Shown: one piece after another, positions 18,266 to 27,284 of the stretch
Position numbering within the stretch: position 1 is the stretch's first letter
Layout of the letters: the number at the start of each line of letters is the position of its first letter
Source of the DNA: JAGDZR01 sp049115695
GTDB lineage: Bacteria > Bacteroidota > Bacteroidia > Cytophagales > Cyclobacteriaceae
Assembly (NCBI GenBank): GCA_049115695.1
Contig: JAGDZR010000011.1
Span: 372,001 to 436,000 of the forward strand
Direction of reading: 5' to 3'
DNA: 64,000 nt
The notes under the pieces: generated by a model
Told to the model about the DNA's origin: nothing
The model's input: only the letters and a program-made list of their open reading frames with translations
Database searches by the model: none
Position numbers and translations under genes: made by a program

Positions 18266-19860
18266 CACAAAACAAGTATGATACAATCGTTGTAGGCGGT
18301 GGCATTGCAGGTCTTACCGCCACCGCATACCTTGCCAGAGCCGGTCAACGTGTGTTATTGATTGAAAAAAACGCTGAATTTGGTGGGCTAGTAAGCACTT
18401 TTGTTCGAGATGGTTTTCGATTTGAAGCCGGGTTGCGTGCAATAGAAAATGCAGGAGTAATATTTCCAATGCTGGAGCAGCTAGGAATCGAACTGGAGGT
18501 GGTCAAAAGTCATGTATCAGTGGGAGTCGGTAAGAGGATTGTGGATATCTATGACTTTCAAAGCATTGAAGATTATCGCAATATGCTCGTTAAAGAGTTT
18601 CCCGATAGCGAAGCAGAAATAAACGATTTCATAACGGTGATGAAACGTGTCATGAAGCATTTGGATGTGCTCTATGGAATCGAAAATCCCGCTTTCAAGG
18701 ATCTAAAAAAGGACACACGATATATTTTCAGAAAATTGCTGCCATGGCTTCCAAAGTTCATGCTCACAGTGGGTAAAATCAACAAGATGAGCATGCCTAT
18801 CGAGGGCTATCTGGCCACCATTATCAAAAACCAGGCATGCCGCGATATCATTTCTCAGCATTTCTTTAAGGGTACTCCTGCTTTTTTCGCTTTAAGCTAT
18901 TTTTCACTTTATCTGGATTATGTTTATCCAATAGGAGGAGTGGGCAAACTCGCAGATGCATTGAGTGAGAAAATATTGGAGTGGGGAGGGGAACTCAAAT
19001 CCGAAACACTCATCAATCGAGTGGATGCAAAAAACCAAGTGGTATTTGCTAAAGACGAGACCACATATGAATATGATCAATTGGTTTGGGCGGGAGATCT
19101 CAAAACATTTTATAACATAACGGAGACACAGGGTTTACCTGAAAAAATACAATCCCAATTTCAAGACTCAGCTAAAAATATGGCCAAGAGTAAGGGAAGT
19201 GAATCTGTATTTGCCTTGTACCTGGAAGTTGATTTACCTGCTTCATATTTTGAAAAAATCGCCAAGGGGCATTTCTTCTATACTCCGTCTAAAACTGGTT
19301 TGGCAGAAACACATCGCGCTGATTTAAAACTTCTACTTGATGAATGGGATAATGTTGGGCGCAAAGAGCTGCACGAATGGATGATTAAGTTTTTAGAGCT
19401 CAACACATTCGAGATTTCAATACCTGTATTGAAGGATAAGAGTGCTGCCCCAGCTAATAAATCTGGGGTAATCATTAGCTTTTTGACAGAATTTGAAATG
19501 TTTGAAAAAATCCTGGAAAGAGGGTGGTATGATGAATTTCGGGAAAGAATGGAAGAGAAAGTAATTGATGTGCTATCTGACTCAATATATCCGGCACTCA
19601 AACAAAATATTGAGAAAAAGTTTTCTTTCACACCGATGAGCTTCAAAAGCAGAATAGCCACTTCAGAAGGAGCTATTGTTGGATGGTCATTTGAAAATGA
19701 AATTCCCGTAAAACATAAGATCCAGGATTCAGGTAAATCAGTTCAAACACCCATTCCTAACATTTTTCAAGCTGGTCAATGGTCCTACAGTCCTGCGGGA
19801 GTACCTATGTCTGTTCTCACCGGTAAAATTGCTGCCGATAATGTGCTCAAATCGCAATGA
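18262..19860 (+). CDS. FAD-dependent phytoene-desaturase-like oxidoreductase
   Basis: A 532-residue flavoprotein of the phytoene desaturase / carotenoid isomerase / retinol saturase superfamily. The dinucleotide motif VVGGGIAGLTATAYL begins at residue 11 and continues to LLIEK. GGLVSTFVRDGFRFEAG is the second FAD-contact region. The C-terminal FAD motif is FQAGQWSYSPAGVPMSV. Overlap with the SDR stop by four bases (ATGA) makes a three-gene unit with a DUF4386 gene 67 bp further. The set NTF2-like, SDR, FAD oxidoreductase looks like a small isoprenoid or lipid oxidation pathway. It is distinct from, but related to, the oxidoreductase at 58620. Confidence 0.88.
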   Translation: MTQNKYDTIVVGGGIAGLTATAYLARAGQRVLLIEKNAEFGGLVSTFVRDGFRFEAGLRAIENAGVIFPMLEQLGIELEVVKSHVSVGVGKRIVDIYDFQSIEDYRNMLVKEFPDSEAEINDFITVMKRVMKHLDVLYGIENPAFKDLKKDTRYIFRKLLPWLPKFMLTVGKINKMSMPIEGYLATIIKNQACRDIISQHFFKGTPAFFALSYFSLYLDYVYPIGGVGKLADALSEKILEWGGELKSETLINRVDAKNQVVFAKDETTYEYDQLVWAGDLKTFYNITETQGLPEKIQSQFQDSAKNMAKSKGSESVFALYLEVDLPASYFEKIAKGHFFYTPSKTGLAETHRADLKLLLDEWDNVGRKELHEWMIKFLELNTFEISIPVLKDKSAAPANKSGVIISFLTEFEMFEKILERGWYDEFRERMEEKVIDVLSDSIYPALKQNIEKKFSFTPMSFKSRIATSEGAIVGWSFENEIPVKHKIQDSGKSVQTPIPNIFQAGQWSYSPAGVPMSVLTGKIAADNVLKSQ

Positions 19861-19927
19861 AAAAAGAAATAACAAGATGTAACAACATCATGATATTTCA
19901 GTCTATTTATAAATTAAAGGAAGCAAA

Positions 19928-20623
19928 ATGACAACTGACCTGAAAAAAATCCAACAAAGGAAACAAGCTAGAATTGCTGGGTTTTGGTATCTCATCATGG
20001 GTGTTGCTGGCGGATTCGGCATCATGTATGTTCCCTTAAACATACTCGTTCAAGGAGATGCCGCTGCGTCTGCTGCCAATATTGTTGCTGCAGATTGGGT
20101 CTATTCGTTGAGTATGCTTAGCAATCTAATAGGTCAGGTGGCCTTTATCTTTCTTGTTCTTGATCTGAACAGACTCTTGAAAGAGGTGAATCCTAAATCT
20201 GCCAAATTGATGGTCACACTTGTAACAGCTGCTGTTCCTATCGCCTTTCTAAATACACTCACTTTGATAGGTGCTCAGCTTCTCGCAAATAAACAGGCTA
20301 TGTTTGCTGGATTTGAACCTGCACAAATCAACGACCTGGTCTTGTTGTTCCTTAAGCTTTATGAGCATGGCGTTATTATCATACAAATATTCTGGGGTCT
20401 TTGGTTGCTGCCATTTGGGCTCCTAGTCATCAAGTCAGGATTCATCCCTAAGTGGATTGGCGTGTTACTTGTGGTTGGGTGTTTTACATATTTGATCGAT
20501 AGTACGATCGGGTTTATGCTTCCTCAATACAAGGAAATGGCAGCTGGCATACTGATGCTTCCTTTAGCAGCAGGTGAATTTTCAATTATTTTTTGGTTGT
20601 TGGTGAAAGGGGTAAGAGAATAA
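19928..20623 (+). CDS. DUF4386 family membrane protein
   Basis: A 231-residue integral membrane protein with about six hydrophobic segments (approximately residues 15-33, 55-75, 90-112, 140-165, 175-195 and 205-225). The N-terminus QARIAGFWYLIMGVAGGFG is the DUF4386 signature and the family is of unknown function. It follows the FAD oxidoreductase by 67 bp on the same strand. A second DUF4386 gene, also next to an oxidoreductase, lies at 50413. The repeated pairing suggests a shared physiological setting such as membrane redox or lipid modification, but no residue in the protein supports a particular chemistry. Confidence 0.88.
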   Translation: MTTDLKKIQQRKQARIAGFWYLIMGVAGGFGIMYVPLNILVQGDAAASAANIVAADWVYSLSMLSNLIGQVAFIFLVLDLNRLLKEVNPKSAKLMVTLVTAAVPIAFLNTLTLIGAQLLANKQAMFAGFEPAQINDLVLLFLKLYEHGVIIIQIFWGLWLLPFGLLVIKSGFIPKWIGVLLVVGCFTYLIDSTIGFMLPQYKEMAAGILMLPLAAGEFSIIFWLLVKGVRE

Positions 20624-20704
20624 GAACAAGTTTCAATGCCAATCTTTCCTGTGAGAATAGATTGAAAAATGAGATTTATACTATGTGAATAGCCCGCTCA
20701 TCAT

Positions 20705-23305
20705 TCATTCATACCTCAGACTATCAACGGGATTTTTTTGAGCAACCCTAATGGACTGAAAACCGGCAACTCCCAAAGAAATAATCATTGTAAAAATTCC
20801 TCCAACAGCATAAACCCACCATCCTATAGTTACTTGATTTGCAAAGTCACCTAGCCACCATTGCTCAAAATAATATGCTGATGGAAGTGCTATTAATGAA
20901 GCCAATCCGACAATTTTCAATGAATTAAGACTCAAGAGATTGAGTATTTCTGCAGTTGAAGCGCCCAAAGTTTTTCTAATACCCACCTCTTTGGTTCGCC
21001 TCTCTGTTTCATGGTAAGAAAAAGCGAATAGGTAAATGCAGGACAGGATAAGTGCAATAATGGTGAAGCTGATGCAAATCAATGTCAGGTTCTTTTCATT
21101 GTCATATTGCCTCGCAATTTCATTCTTTAAAAAAGTGAACTGAAAGATGCCCTTTGGATTTACTTTGAAAAAGAGTTCCTCCAAATATCTCAATCCTGCT
21201 TGATGATTCCCAGGGCTAAATCGAATCAAAAAACTGTCGTCCTGGTAAGGGCGATATCGCAGTACCAGAGGTTGAATTTTCTGAGAGAGGTGCTCATAAT
21301 GATAATCACTCACCACACCAATAATTTCAAATTCAAATTCTCTTCTTCCACTCGTATTGCTTTTCAGCCTTTCTGCCTGAATATTGTCAATATTCCAAAA
21401 TTTAATTGCTGCTTCATTAACAATAACTTTCTGCTGATTGTTCTCATCAATATCAGCATCAAACCACCTTCCCTGAACTAAGTTCAATCCAAGAACATTT
21501 TGGTAATCCGGATCAACAATCATCATATTCTGAGTAGTGTAGGCTACATCACTGTTCGCCTTTTTCCAGGAGGTCTTATTAGCAGTCATGCTTACTGGAA
21601 GATTTCCTTGGGAGGATCCTGCAACCAGTGGACTGATACTTAGTTCATTTAGAATATATTCATAATTCTGCTGTGCTTTTTGCCTTTGTTCCTCGCTGGC
21701 ATTACGCCCAAGCATTTCAAAAAAATCAACCTGAACGACATCTGTATACCTGATGCCCAATTCAGCATCCGACATGAATCGAAGTTGAGAAAAAATGATA
21801 AGTGATGCGATCAATAGCGCAATGGTAACTGCATATTGAGAAACAGAAAGTGCATGTTGAATGCGAGGCAATCTTGGTGTTTTTCGCTTGTGTTGGAATA
21901 CCGTTTTAAGTTTTAATGATTGAATGTGAATGATAGTTAATATCAATGAGGAATAAGAAATGATAGCCGTGATCGTTGATAAAATCAAGAAGTCTCTCAA
22001 TGGTGAATGATCAACCCGCATGTCAAATTGACGATAAATAAATGACTGAATGAATTCAAAAGATATAAAGGCTATCACCGTCCCGATCAGCCAATAGACT
22101 GATCTCGAAACAAATTGCTGATAATGAAAATTTCGTTTCGTTCCTCCGATTGCATGTTGAATACCGAGGGTGTGTGTTTGGGTTACCAGCTGACTATTTT
22201 GAAGGTTGCTAAAGCCCATCCAGGTTATAATCATTAACAGCATACCGGTAGCCAGTAAAATATTCACCGTTGTTTTATTTCCCATTTTCACAAAAAGTGA
22301 ACTCGTAAATGAATCATTAAAATAAACCTCTGATAACGGAAAAATTGATAGCTCACTTTCAGGAAAGCGAGTGTTATTGGCTCTTCCTAGTGTTTTGATT
22401 TTGGCATTAAAATTTTCCAAATCAAAATCTGATTGGGTTAGTAAAATCTCCTGAGGAATTCTTCGCCAAAAAGGTTTTGAATGCCTGGGAATTAATAAGT
22501 CAAACTGTATTGAACTTGATGATGGTAGGTTTTGCAATACACTTGAGACAATGTAGGTCCCTTGCTGGTCACAGCTAATATCAACAGGTTGACCTATAGG
22601 GTTCTCATCTCCAAAAAGCTGTTGTGCAAATTCTTCAGTAATAATTATACTGATTGGGTCGGAAAGCAAGTCAGATTGCTGACCGTCTTTAATGTCAAAA
22701 GAGAATAGGTCGAAGAATGAGCTATCAACCACCAGCGCCTGACCCCAATGAGTGCGATTTGCAGTAGCTACTTTCGTGTCTCTCTCTCCATATACATGGA
22801 CCTGAGCTGTTTTAAGCACCTCTGGGAATTGATCATAATCGAGCTGAAACATCGTAGATAAACTAATTGATGTAAGATCCGCCTCCGCATTCGTTTTAAC
22901 TGAAGTTAGATATAACCTGTCAATATTCGCGTGGAACTGATCTGTACGTATCTCATTTTCCACCCATTGCAATACTGTTAGCGTGGCAATAGCCCCCAAA
23001 ATCAAAGTAAAGAGGCTGGTTAGACCAATGGATCTGTATTTCTTTATAGACCTAAAAGTGAGTTTTAAATGTAGGGTTAACATGCTTATATATTGAATAT
23101 TGGCTGAATTGAAAATGTTTTTAATCAAGGACGGTCTGAGAAACTGACTAAGATGAAACCAAAAGAAAATGGCTTTTTTGAATTCGTTGAGATAACTCAG
23201 TTGGTCATAGTATTCATAAAGATCACCAAGTACTTCTTCTTGTAAATCTTCTCTGATGATCCACTTGATTAGTAGCTCAGAAAGTTTTGAAGGTTGATTT
23301 TTCAT
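20705..23305 (-). CDS. Prefix-domain FtsX-like ABC transporter permease
   Basis: An 866-residue permease. The first 80 residues form the 'permease prefix domain' of Cytophagales transporters (LIKWIIREDLQEEVLGDLYEYY), followed by two MacB-core/FtsX modules. RSIGLTSLFTLILG starts the first transmembrane segment, and EVGIRKTLGAS is the coupling motif of the second module. The first module's equivalent (THTLGIQHAIGGT) is more divergent. It starts only 3 bp after the PadR gene ends, a gene order found across Cytophagales, so PadR very probably controls it. No ATPase is encoded adjacent. It is likely an efflux or envelope-stress permease; the substrate is unknown. Confidence 0.92.
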   Translation of the reverse strand: MKNQPSKLSELLIKWIIREDLQEEVLGDLYEYYDQLSYLNEFKKAIFFWFHLSQFLRPSLIKNIFNSANIQYISMLTLHLKLTFRSIKKYRSIGLTSLFTLILGAIATLTVLQWVENEIRTDQFHANIDRLYLTSVKTNAEADLTSISLSTMFQLDYDQFPEVLKTAQVHVYGERDTKVATANRTHWGQALVVDSSFFDLFSFDIKDGQQSDLLSDPISIIITEEFAQQLFGDENPIGQPVDISCDQQGTYIVSSVLQNLPSSSSIQFDLLIPRHSKPFWRRIPQEILLTQSDFDLENFNAKIKTLGRANNTRFPESELSIFPLSEVYFNDSFTSSLFVKMGNKTTVNILLATGMLLMIITWMGFSNLQNSQLVTQTHTLGIQHAIGGTKRNFHYQQFVSRSVYWLIGTVIAFISFEFIQSFIYRQFDMRVDHSPLRDFLILSTITAIISYSSLILTIIHIQSLKLKTVFQHKRKTPRLPRIQHALSVSQYAVTIALLIASLIIFSQLRFMSDAELGIRYTDVVQVDFFEMLGRNASEEQRQKAQQNYEYILNELSISPLVAGSSQGNLPVSMTANKTSWKKANSDVAYTTQNMMIVDPDYQNVLGLNLVQGRWFDADIDENNQQKVIVNEAAIKFWNIDNIQAERLKSNTSGRREFEFEIIGVVSDYHYEHLSQKIQPLVLRYRPYQDDSFLIRFSPGNHQAGLRYLEELFFKVNPKGIFQFTFLKNEIARQYDNEKNLTLICISFTIIALILSCIYLFAFSYHETERRTKEVGIRKTLGASTAEILNLLSLNSLKIVGLASLIALPSAYYFEQWWLGDFANQVTIGWWVYAVGGIFTMIISLGVAGFQSIRVAQKNPVDSLRYE

Positions 23306-23308
23306 TGT

Positions 23309-23635
23309 CTAGCCAATAGATAGTTCAGGGAGTTTTTGCCACAGTCCAACTTTTACGTCCTGACTTTTCTTCAAAACGCTCTGACCAGACGCTGTTACAT
23401 TAAATATTCGCTTACGCCTTCCACCGCGCACTTCTGTAGCTCCTCCAAGCGTTGACTCAATAAATCCTTTTTTCTCCAATCGATTGACCGTCCCGTGTAC
23501 AGCCCCTATAGTGACGTTTCTCCTGGCCTCCGATTTGAGTGCATTTCGAATAGCCAATCCATATGCTTCATCCTTCAGGAGTAGTATGAGCAAAAGTATA
23601 AGTTCTTCCAGCTCTCCTAAATGTTCTTTCTCCAT
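23309..23635 (-). CDS. PadR family transcriptional regulator
   Basis: A 108-residue winged-helix repressor. LGELEELILLLILLLKDEAYGLAI is the PadR N-terminal helix set, RRNVTIGAVHGTVNRLEKKGFIES carries the recognition helix, and GGRRKRIFNVTASGQSVL is the beta-wing followed by the dimer helix. The C-terminal helix is short, as in the PadR_N subgroup. It is followed 3 bp later by the prefix-domain permease, which it presumably represses together with itself. A perfect palindrome, the probable operator, lies 5 bp before the start codon and touches a -7 box (TATATTTG). Confidence 0.93.
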   Translation of the reverse strand: MEKEHLGELEELILLLILLLKDEAYGLAIRNALKSEARRNVTIGAVHGTVNRLEKKGFIESTLGGATEVRGGRRKRIFNVTASGQSVLKKSQDVKVGLWQKLPELSIG

Positions 23636-23640
23636 TATAA

Positions 23641-23657
23641 GTTCTATTTAATAGAAC
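23641..23657. promoter_or_regulatory. Probable PadR operator
   Basis: GTTCTATT-T-AATAGAAC is a perfect 17-bp palindrome with 8-bp arms, 5 bp upstream of the padR start codon. Its position over the promoter fits autorepression of the padR-permease unit. The binding itself is inference. Confidence 0.65.
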
Positions 23658-23664
23658 AAATATA
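23657..23664 (-). promoter_or_regulatory. -7 promoter element of padR
   Basis: On the minus strand this reads TATATTTG, a perfect TAnnTTTG -7 box, 21 bases before the padR ATG. It shares one base with the palindrome at 23641-23657. No clear -33 element is visible. Confidence 0.55.
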
Positions 23665-23900
23665 CGAGGAGAATTGTTATTTGTTATATAAAGTAGAATA
23701 AATATAATTAAGTCGGATGAGCTGATCCCTAAGAATCATCCTCTTTCACTTCTAATTGCGGTCCTGATAAACCCTATATCACTGTTTCATTAAACGGCAA
23801 GTTGTAACAAATAGGAAACCTATTCTTTTGTGATTAACTATCTCGAGATGGCAGAAAGCGTATGATTCAGCTTAGCCATGCGTTTAAAGTTATTTTGGGA

Positions 23901-24557
23901 TTACTCCACGCTGAGTTTTTTGAGCATCTCCTTACTCCCGTCCAAGGCATCCTGATAAGCCTTCCGTCTTTGAAGCACCAGGGAGTAGTATCCTACAAAT
24001 GAATTGTTAAAATCTATTGACGCAAAGTTGACTTCTTTTTTGAAGCGTCCGGTTAGGAAATTGAATTCCCTGAACACAACTGGCATGACCATTTGATTGA
24101 AATAATCCTGAAAATAATCTTCAATAAACCCAACCCCATCCAGCACATTATGATATTCAATTAAATCGTTGCGGAGTTCAAATTCATCTATCACAACATG
24201 GTTGCCACTATTGGTCATATTTTGATAGGTGGTGCTTCTTAAGTCTACCCGAGAGAGTTGAACAATACTTTGGACTACATCATTTAGTGAGTCAAAATGA
24301 AAGGTGTCAGCCATCATGCTTTTGATAACTGGAGTTGACTGAGCGATCCAACTACTATCTTTTTCAATCGCTGATACGAGTTCAGTAACATTACTATTGA
24401 TGTCTTCAATGAATCCCTGAATGTACTTGTCTTGTAAGTCTTTTTCATTTGCCTCTGCCCGCCAACCGTTCATAACGAAACCGGCGCTAACTCCTAAAAA
24501 AACAACTAGCAGTTCCAACCCCAATTTCCCCCAGGGTATCGTTGATTTGATTTTCAT
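23901..24557 (-). CDS. Single-span membrane protein, DUF6090-like
   Basis: A 218-residue protein. I chose ATG 24557 over a TTG at 24566. After a short basic N-terminus there is one membrane segment (LGLELLVVFLGVSAGFVMNGW, residues 12-31) followed by a soluble, Asp- and Asn-rich region that is mainly helical. The layout, with a short N-terminus, one span ending in NGWR and a helical periplasmic part, resembles DUF6090 proteins of Bacteroidota, which are of unknown function. The start codon lies one base after the stop of a degraded open frame (TGA-A-ATG), so a partner gene may once have preceded it. Confidence 0.6.
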   Translation of the reverse strand: MKIKSTIPWGKLGLELLVVFLGVSAGFVMNGWRAEANEKDLQDKYIQGFIEDINSNVTELVSAIEKDSSWIAQSTPVIKSMMADTFHFDSLNDVVQSIVQLSRVDLRSTTYQNMTNSGNHVVIDEFELRNDLIEYHNVLDGVGFIEDYFQDYFNQMVMPVVFREFNFLTGRFKKEVNFASIDFNNSFVGYYSLVLQRRKAYQDALDGSKEMLKKLSVE

Positions 24558-24558
24558 T

Positions 24559-24696
24559 TCACTCAATTTTTTTAACGGAATTCAAGTTAAAGATTCCAAG
24601 TCCTTTGTCGTAATATATCAAAGTCAAGCCCATCATGTCATAAAACCATGCATCAGAATTGGCACCAAAAATGCTCAGTTCTCTTGCATCAACACC
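24559..24696 (-). pseudogene. Open 45-codon frame without start, possible gene remnant
   Basis: The frame ending in TGA at 24559 is open for 45 codons and reads like real protein (ARELSIFGANSDAWFYDMMG then LTLIYYDKGLGIFNLNS), but no ATG, GTG or TTG start lies upstream before a stop at 24697. A TGA-A-ATG junction joins it to the next gene. I read it as the 3' end of a lost gene whose start is gone. The family is not recognised. Confidence 0.3.
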
Positions 24697-24921
24697 TCAA
24701 AATTTCGAGACGAATATAGTTATTCGAAGGTGATACTGAAAGAGACACAATTGTGATCAATGTCACCTAATCCATCTCCATACTCAACCTATTCAAAGCA
24801 ACGACTATCAACATGGAATTTATTAGATGCTACAAATTCTTAATCTTTTGTTTTGAAGGAGAATTCTCCTGGTCAGGTTTTGGCAAGACCTTTAAAGAGC
24901 CAATCTCAAACAAGAAAATGA
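24697..24921. other. Gap without clear gene; 14-bp palindrome
   Basis: Together with 24559-24696 this makes a stretch of more than 350 bases without an intact gene. AGGAGAATTCTCCT at 24857-24870 is a perfect 14-bp palindrome, and AGGTTTTGGCAAGACCT just after it is a weaker stem. Both lie directly downstream of the beta-barrel gene that ends at 24922 (minus strand) and could help to end its transcript, but no T-run follows. Confidence 0.35.
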
Positions 24922-25464
24922 TCAATTCAGCCAGAATCCAAATGTCACCTTGGGACCCCAGTGTAGGACGGAACTGCCAGCACCATCGTCATAAGTAAAA
25001 AATGAACGTCCAAGTTGGCATCCCAGCGATATGGCAAAGCGTTTCTCTGCTTCAAACATATAACCCGGCTCCACTGCAACTGTAGTGGTAAAATGATCAC
25101 GGATTGCATTTCGACCAAAACCGACAACTGGTCCCAGGTAGAAACCAAAAGGTTTTTTGTCCGGATATTCTTTTAGGAAAACTGGTAAGACAGCATAAAG
25201 GCCCAGATCTGACACCCCTGACTGTTCTCCGCCAAAATGATAGTTTAGTGTAGGCAACAATCTGAAATTCATTCTCTTGCCAATGGGCATCTCCAATACC
25301 AACGGAAATACATTGACGTCCAATTCCCCCTTTTCATAGAAAGGCTCAATCGTAATGGCTGGCTGGATACCAACAAGAATAGGTTTTCTATCCTGAGCTA
25401 TCAGAGTATTAGCGCAAACCATACTCAATGCTACCCATACTGCTAATTGATAAAACGTTTTCAT
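24922..25464 (-). CDS. Small outer-membrane beta-barrel protein
   Basis: A 180-residue protein with a Sec leader ending NTLIAQ. From residue 30 the sequence alternates hydrophobic and polar residues in about 8 strands (FRLLPTLNYHFG, LGLYAVLPVFL, FGFYLGPVVGFG, TTVAVEPGYMF, FAISLGCQLG, KVTFGFWLN), as expected of a small barrel. It ends close to an aromatic residue, like outer-membrane proteins recognised by the BAM machinery. It stands alone on the minus strand. Function is unknown. Confidence 0.7.
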   Translation of the reverse strand: MKTFYQLAVWVALSMVCANTLIAQDRKPILVGIQPAITIEPFYEKGELDVNVFPLVLEMPIGKRMNFRLLPTLNYHFGGEQSGVSDLGLYAVLPVFLKEYPDKKPFGFYLGPVVGFGRNAIRDHFTTTVAVEPGYMFEAEKRFAISLGCQLGRSFFTYDDGAGSSVLHWGPKVTFGFWLN

Positions 25465-25578
25465 GTTGACTTGAGATTTGGTGTTAATTAATAAGACGAA
25501 TTCCTGTCAGTCACAGCCATCAAATGCCGACTACAAATGGGCTACAAGTTCTTTTTGTTTACTTGTGCGAAGACCTAA

Positions 25579-26604
25579 CTACTTGTAGGTCTCCACAAAA
25601 TCCTGCACTACTGCGGCAAACTCATATGGCTTGTCATAATATGGTGAATGTGCACATTCATCAATTAAAATGATCTGCTTATCTACATCCGGTGTTGCCA
25701 AATGATCATAGGTAAACTGAGCTGTGGTTGCAGGTACGGCTCCATCTTGTGCACCCCATAATAATAATGAAGGAATTTCAATATTGGAGACCTCCTCAGT
25801 AGCATCATAGTCGTTCATCCAGGTGATGTCCACATACTGACTAAAGTAAAATGCCAATGTCATAGGAGAAGAAAAGATCAAATCCTTGTAGGGTGTTGGA
25901 TTAGTTGCTTGCGTATGCTCCCAATCATATGCGTAACCTCCTAAACTACCAACATATAAATAAGGTTGCCAGTCGTTTTCAACCGGATCAGGATTTTCTT
26001 CGTACCAATCAATGATATACTGCCAAAACTCAGGAGAATCGCTCTTCGCCATGACGGTATCAATACGATCCATGATCCATTCCTTTTTGGCCACCTGTTC
26101 AAAATCATCCTGAATCGAACCATCAATGTCAATCCATCCATTGAACAATTCCTGGTGGTTTTCTGAACCCAAATATTTGCCTGTTAGTACACCCCCCCAG
26201 CTATGGCCGGCTAAAAAGAGAGATTTAGGATTGTACTTATGACGAATAAGTTCTACTAATTTAGCTTGATCCTCAACATGTTGTTCTATGGTCAATTTGC
26301 TAATATCGGGATCACCTTGTGATGTGCCACTCATCCTTTGATCCCAGTAGACCATCATATAGTCCTTCTGTAGTTCCTGAAATCCGAGAGACATGGGAAA
26401 TTCATATCCTGATGTAGCACCAGGGCCGCCATGGGTTACGATGATGACGACATCTGAACTTAGATTTCCATGGACCCATACAGGCATCACAGCTCCGTCA
26501 TTTTCCAGGAAGAAGTGGTCTCCCTCATCCAACCATTCAGAACTGCAAGAGGTAAACCCAATAATGGCAGTCAATACGCCTATTAGGATTGCTAACTTTT
26601 TCAT
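25579..26604 (-). CDS. Alpha/beta hydrolase, S33 aminopeptidase-like lipoprotein
   Basis: A 341-residue secreted hydrolase. The leader ends in the lipobox GFTSC. THGGPG at residue 57 forms the oxyanion hole, YWDQRMSGTS near residue 86 is the characteristic proline-iminopeptidase motif, and the nucleophile is Ser135 in AGHSWGG. The Asp is in LLWGAQDGAVP and the His in ECAHSPYYDKP. The set matches peptidase family S33, but the lipoprotein leader makes it periplasmic or surface-bound, which is unusual for the cytoplasmic Pip enzymes. It follows the barrel gene at 26606 by 1 bp, and both are downstream of the shared 29-bp element at 27199. Substrate is unknown. Confidence 0.88.
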   Translation of the reverse strand: MKKLAILIGVLTAIIGFTSCSSEWLDEGDHFFLENDGAVMPVWVHGNLSSDVVIIVTHGGPGATSGYEFPMSLGFQELQKDYMMVYWDQRMSGTSQGDPDISKLTIEQHVEDQAKLVELIRHKYNPKSLFLAGHSWGGVLTGKYLGSENHQELFNGWIDIDGSIQDDFEQVAKKEWIMDRIDTVMAKSDSPEFWQYIIDWYEENPDPVENDWQPYLYVGSLGGYAYDWEHTQATNPTPYKDLIFSSPMTLAFYFSQYVDITWMNDYDATEEVSNIEIPSLLLWGAQDGAVPATTAQFTYDHLATPDVDKQIILIDECAHSPYYDKPYEFAAVVQDFVETYK

Positions 26605-26605
26605 C

Positions 26606-27157
26606 TTACTTTGATTTTAAGGTGTATGAAAAACCAAATTGAATTGCGATATGCGGATTGGCTAATCCATTAAAAGGCAATTGCCAGTTCATTTTGGGTC
26701 TGAGCCAAATCTGTCTATTGAGTGCCTGATCGTTTGAAAAATCATATCCTATCCCCAATGTGATTGAAGGCGAGAGATCCGCATTTGCCCAATTAGAAAT
26801 GTAACGAGGATCTCCCTCCTCAGTAACAGTCCATACTTCATCACTATAGCGCGTCAGCATTACTCCTACACCTAGATAGTGCTCGATGAACAATCTATTT
26901 TCAAAATACCTACGAGTGCCAAATAGCACATCCGTAAAAACTGCACTATGACTTCTGGGATGGTTGTAAAAACCTAGATCCACCATCATTGGAGTAGAGA
27001 ACTTCTCACTCTGATGTACTTCTCTTTCTAACTGCAAGATCACGCCTGGGTAGGTCAATGTCTCGCCATAATATCCCCCACCGAGGTTTAGCTTTATTTG
27101 TGCCTGACTTGCCAGTGTAATCAAGATCACCGTTGTTGTTAAAATTATTTTTTTCAT
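26606..27157 (-). CDS. Small secreted beta-barrel protein
   Basis: A 183-residue protein with a Sec leader ending LASQAQ. The mature part has alternating strands (IKLNLGGGYYG, GVILQLEREV, MMVDLGFYNHP, LFIEHYLGVGVML, ITLGIGYDFS, HIAIQFGFSYTLKSK), typical of a small outer-membrane barrel. It lies 1 bp before the secreted S33-like hydrolase, so the two form an operon. The 29-bp element sits 41 bases upstream of its start codon. The barrel could anchor or export the partner hydrolase, but that is speculation. Confidence 0.65.
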   Translation of the reverse strand: MKKIILTTTVILITLASQAQIKLNLGGGYYGETLTYPGVILQLEREVHQSEKFSTPMMVDLGFYNHPRSHSAVFTDVLFGTRRYFENRLFIEHYLGVGVMLTRYSDEVWTVTEEGDPRYISNWANADLSPSITLGIGYDFSNDQALNRQIWLRPKMNWQLPFNGLANPHIAIQFGFSYTLKSK

Positions 27158-27198
27158 TGTCGTTGTATTTTGAGTTTATCCTTTGGATTCATTGATAC

Positions 27199-27227
27199 TA
27201 AAACAACTATGAGGCGGAACCGGGTGA
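27199..27227 (-). promoter_or_regulatory. Shared 29-bp regulatory element, copy A
   Basis: On the plus strand it reads TAAAACAAC, 13 bases, CGGGTGA, with the same spacing as copies at 32374 and 37076. It ends 41 bases before ATG 27157. The three aligned copies also share inner TC and T positions. This copy precedes the barrel/S33 hydrolase operon. It is not a standard -33/-7 promoter. Confidence 0.65.
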
Positions 27228-27284
27228 AAACCAGCATGAATAATTTGTAGATTTAATTAATCTCAATGGATTCCGCTTGATTGA

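Noticed and set aside
19278..19661. 127-codon open frame on the minus strand
   Set aside because: It lies wholly inside the FAD oxidoreductase gene on the other strand, with no protein-like composition.
24813..24998. 61-codon plus-strand frame
   Set aside because: It runs into the convergent beta-barrel gene and has no start signal or family resemblance.
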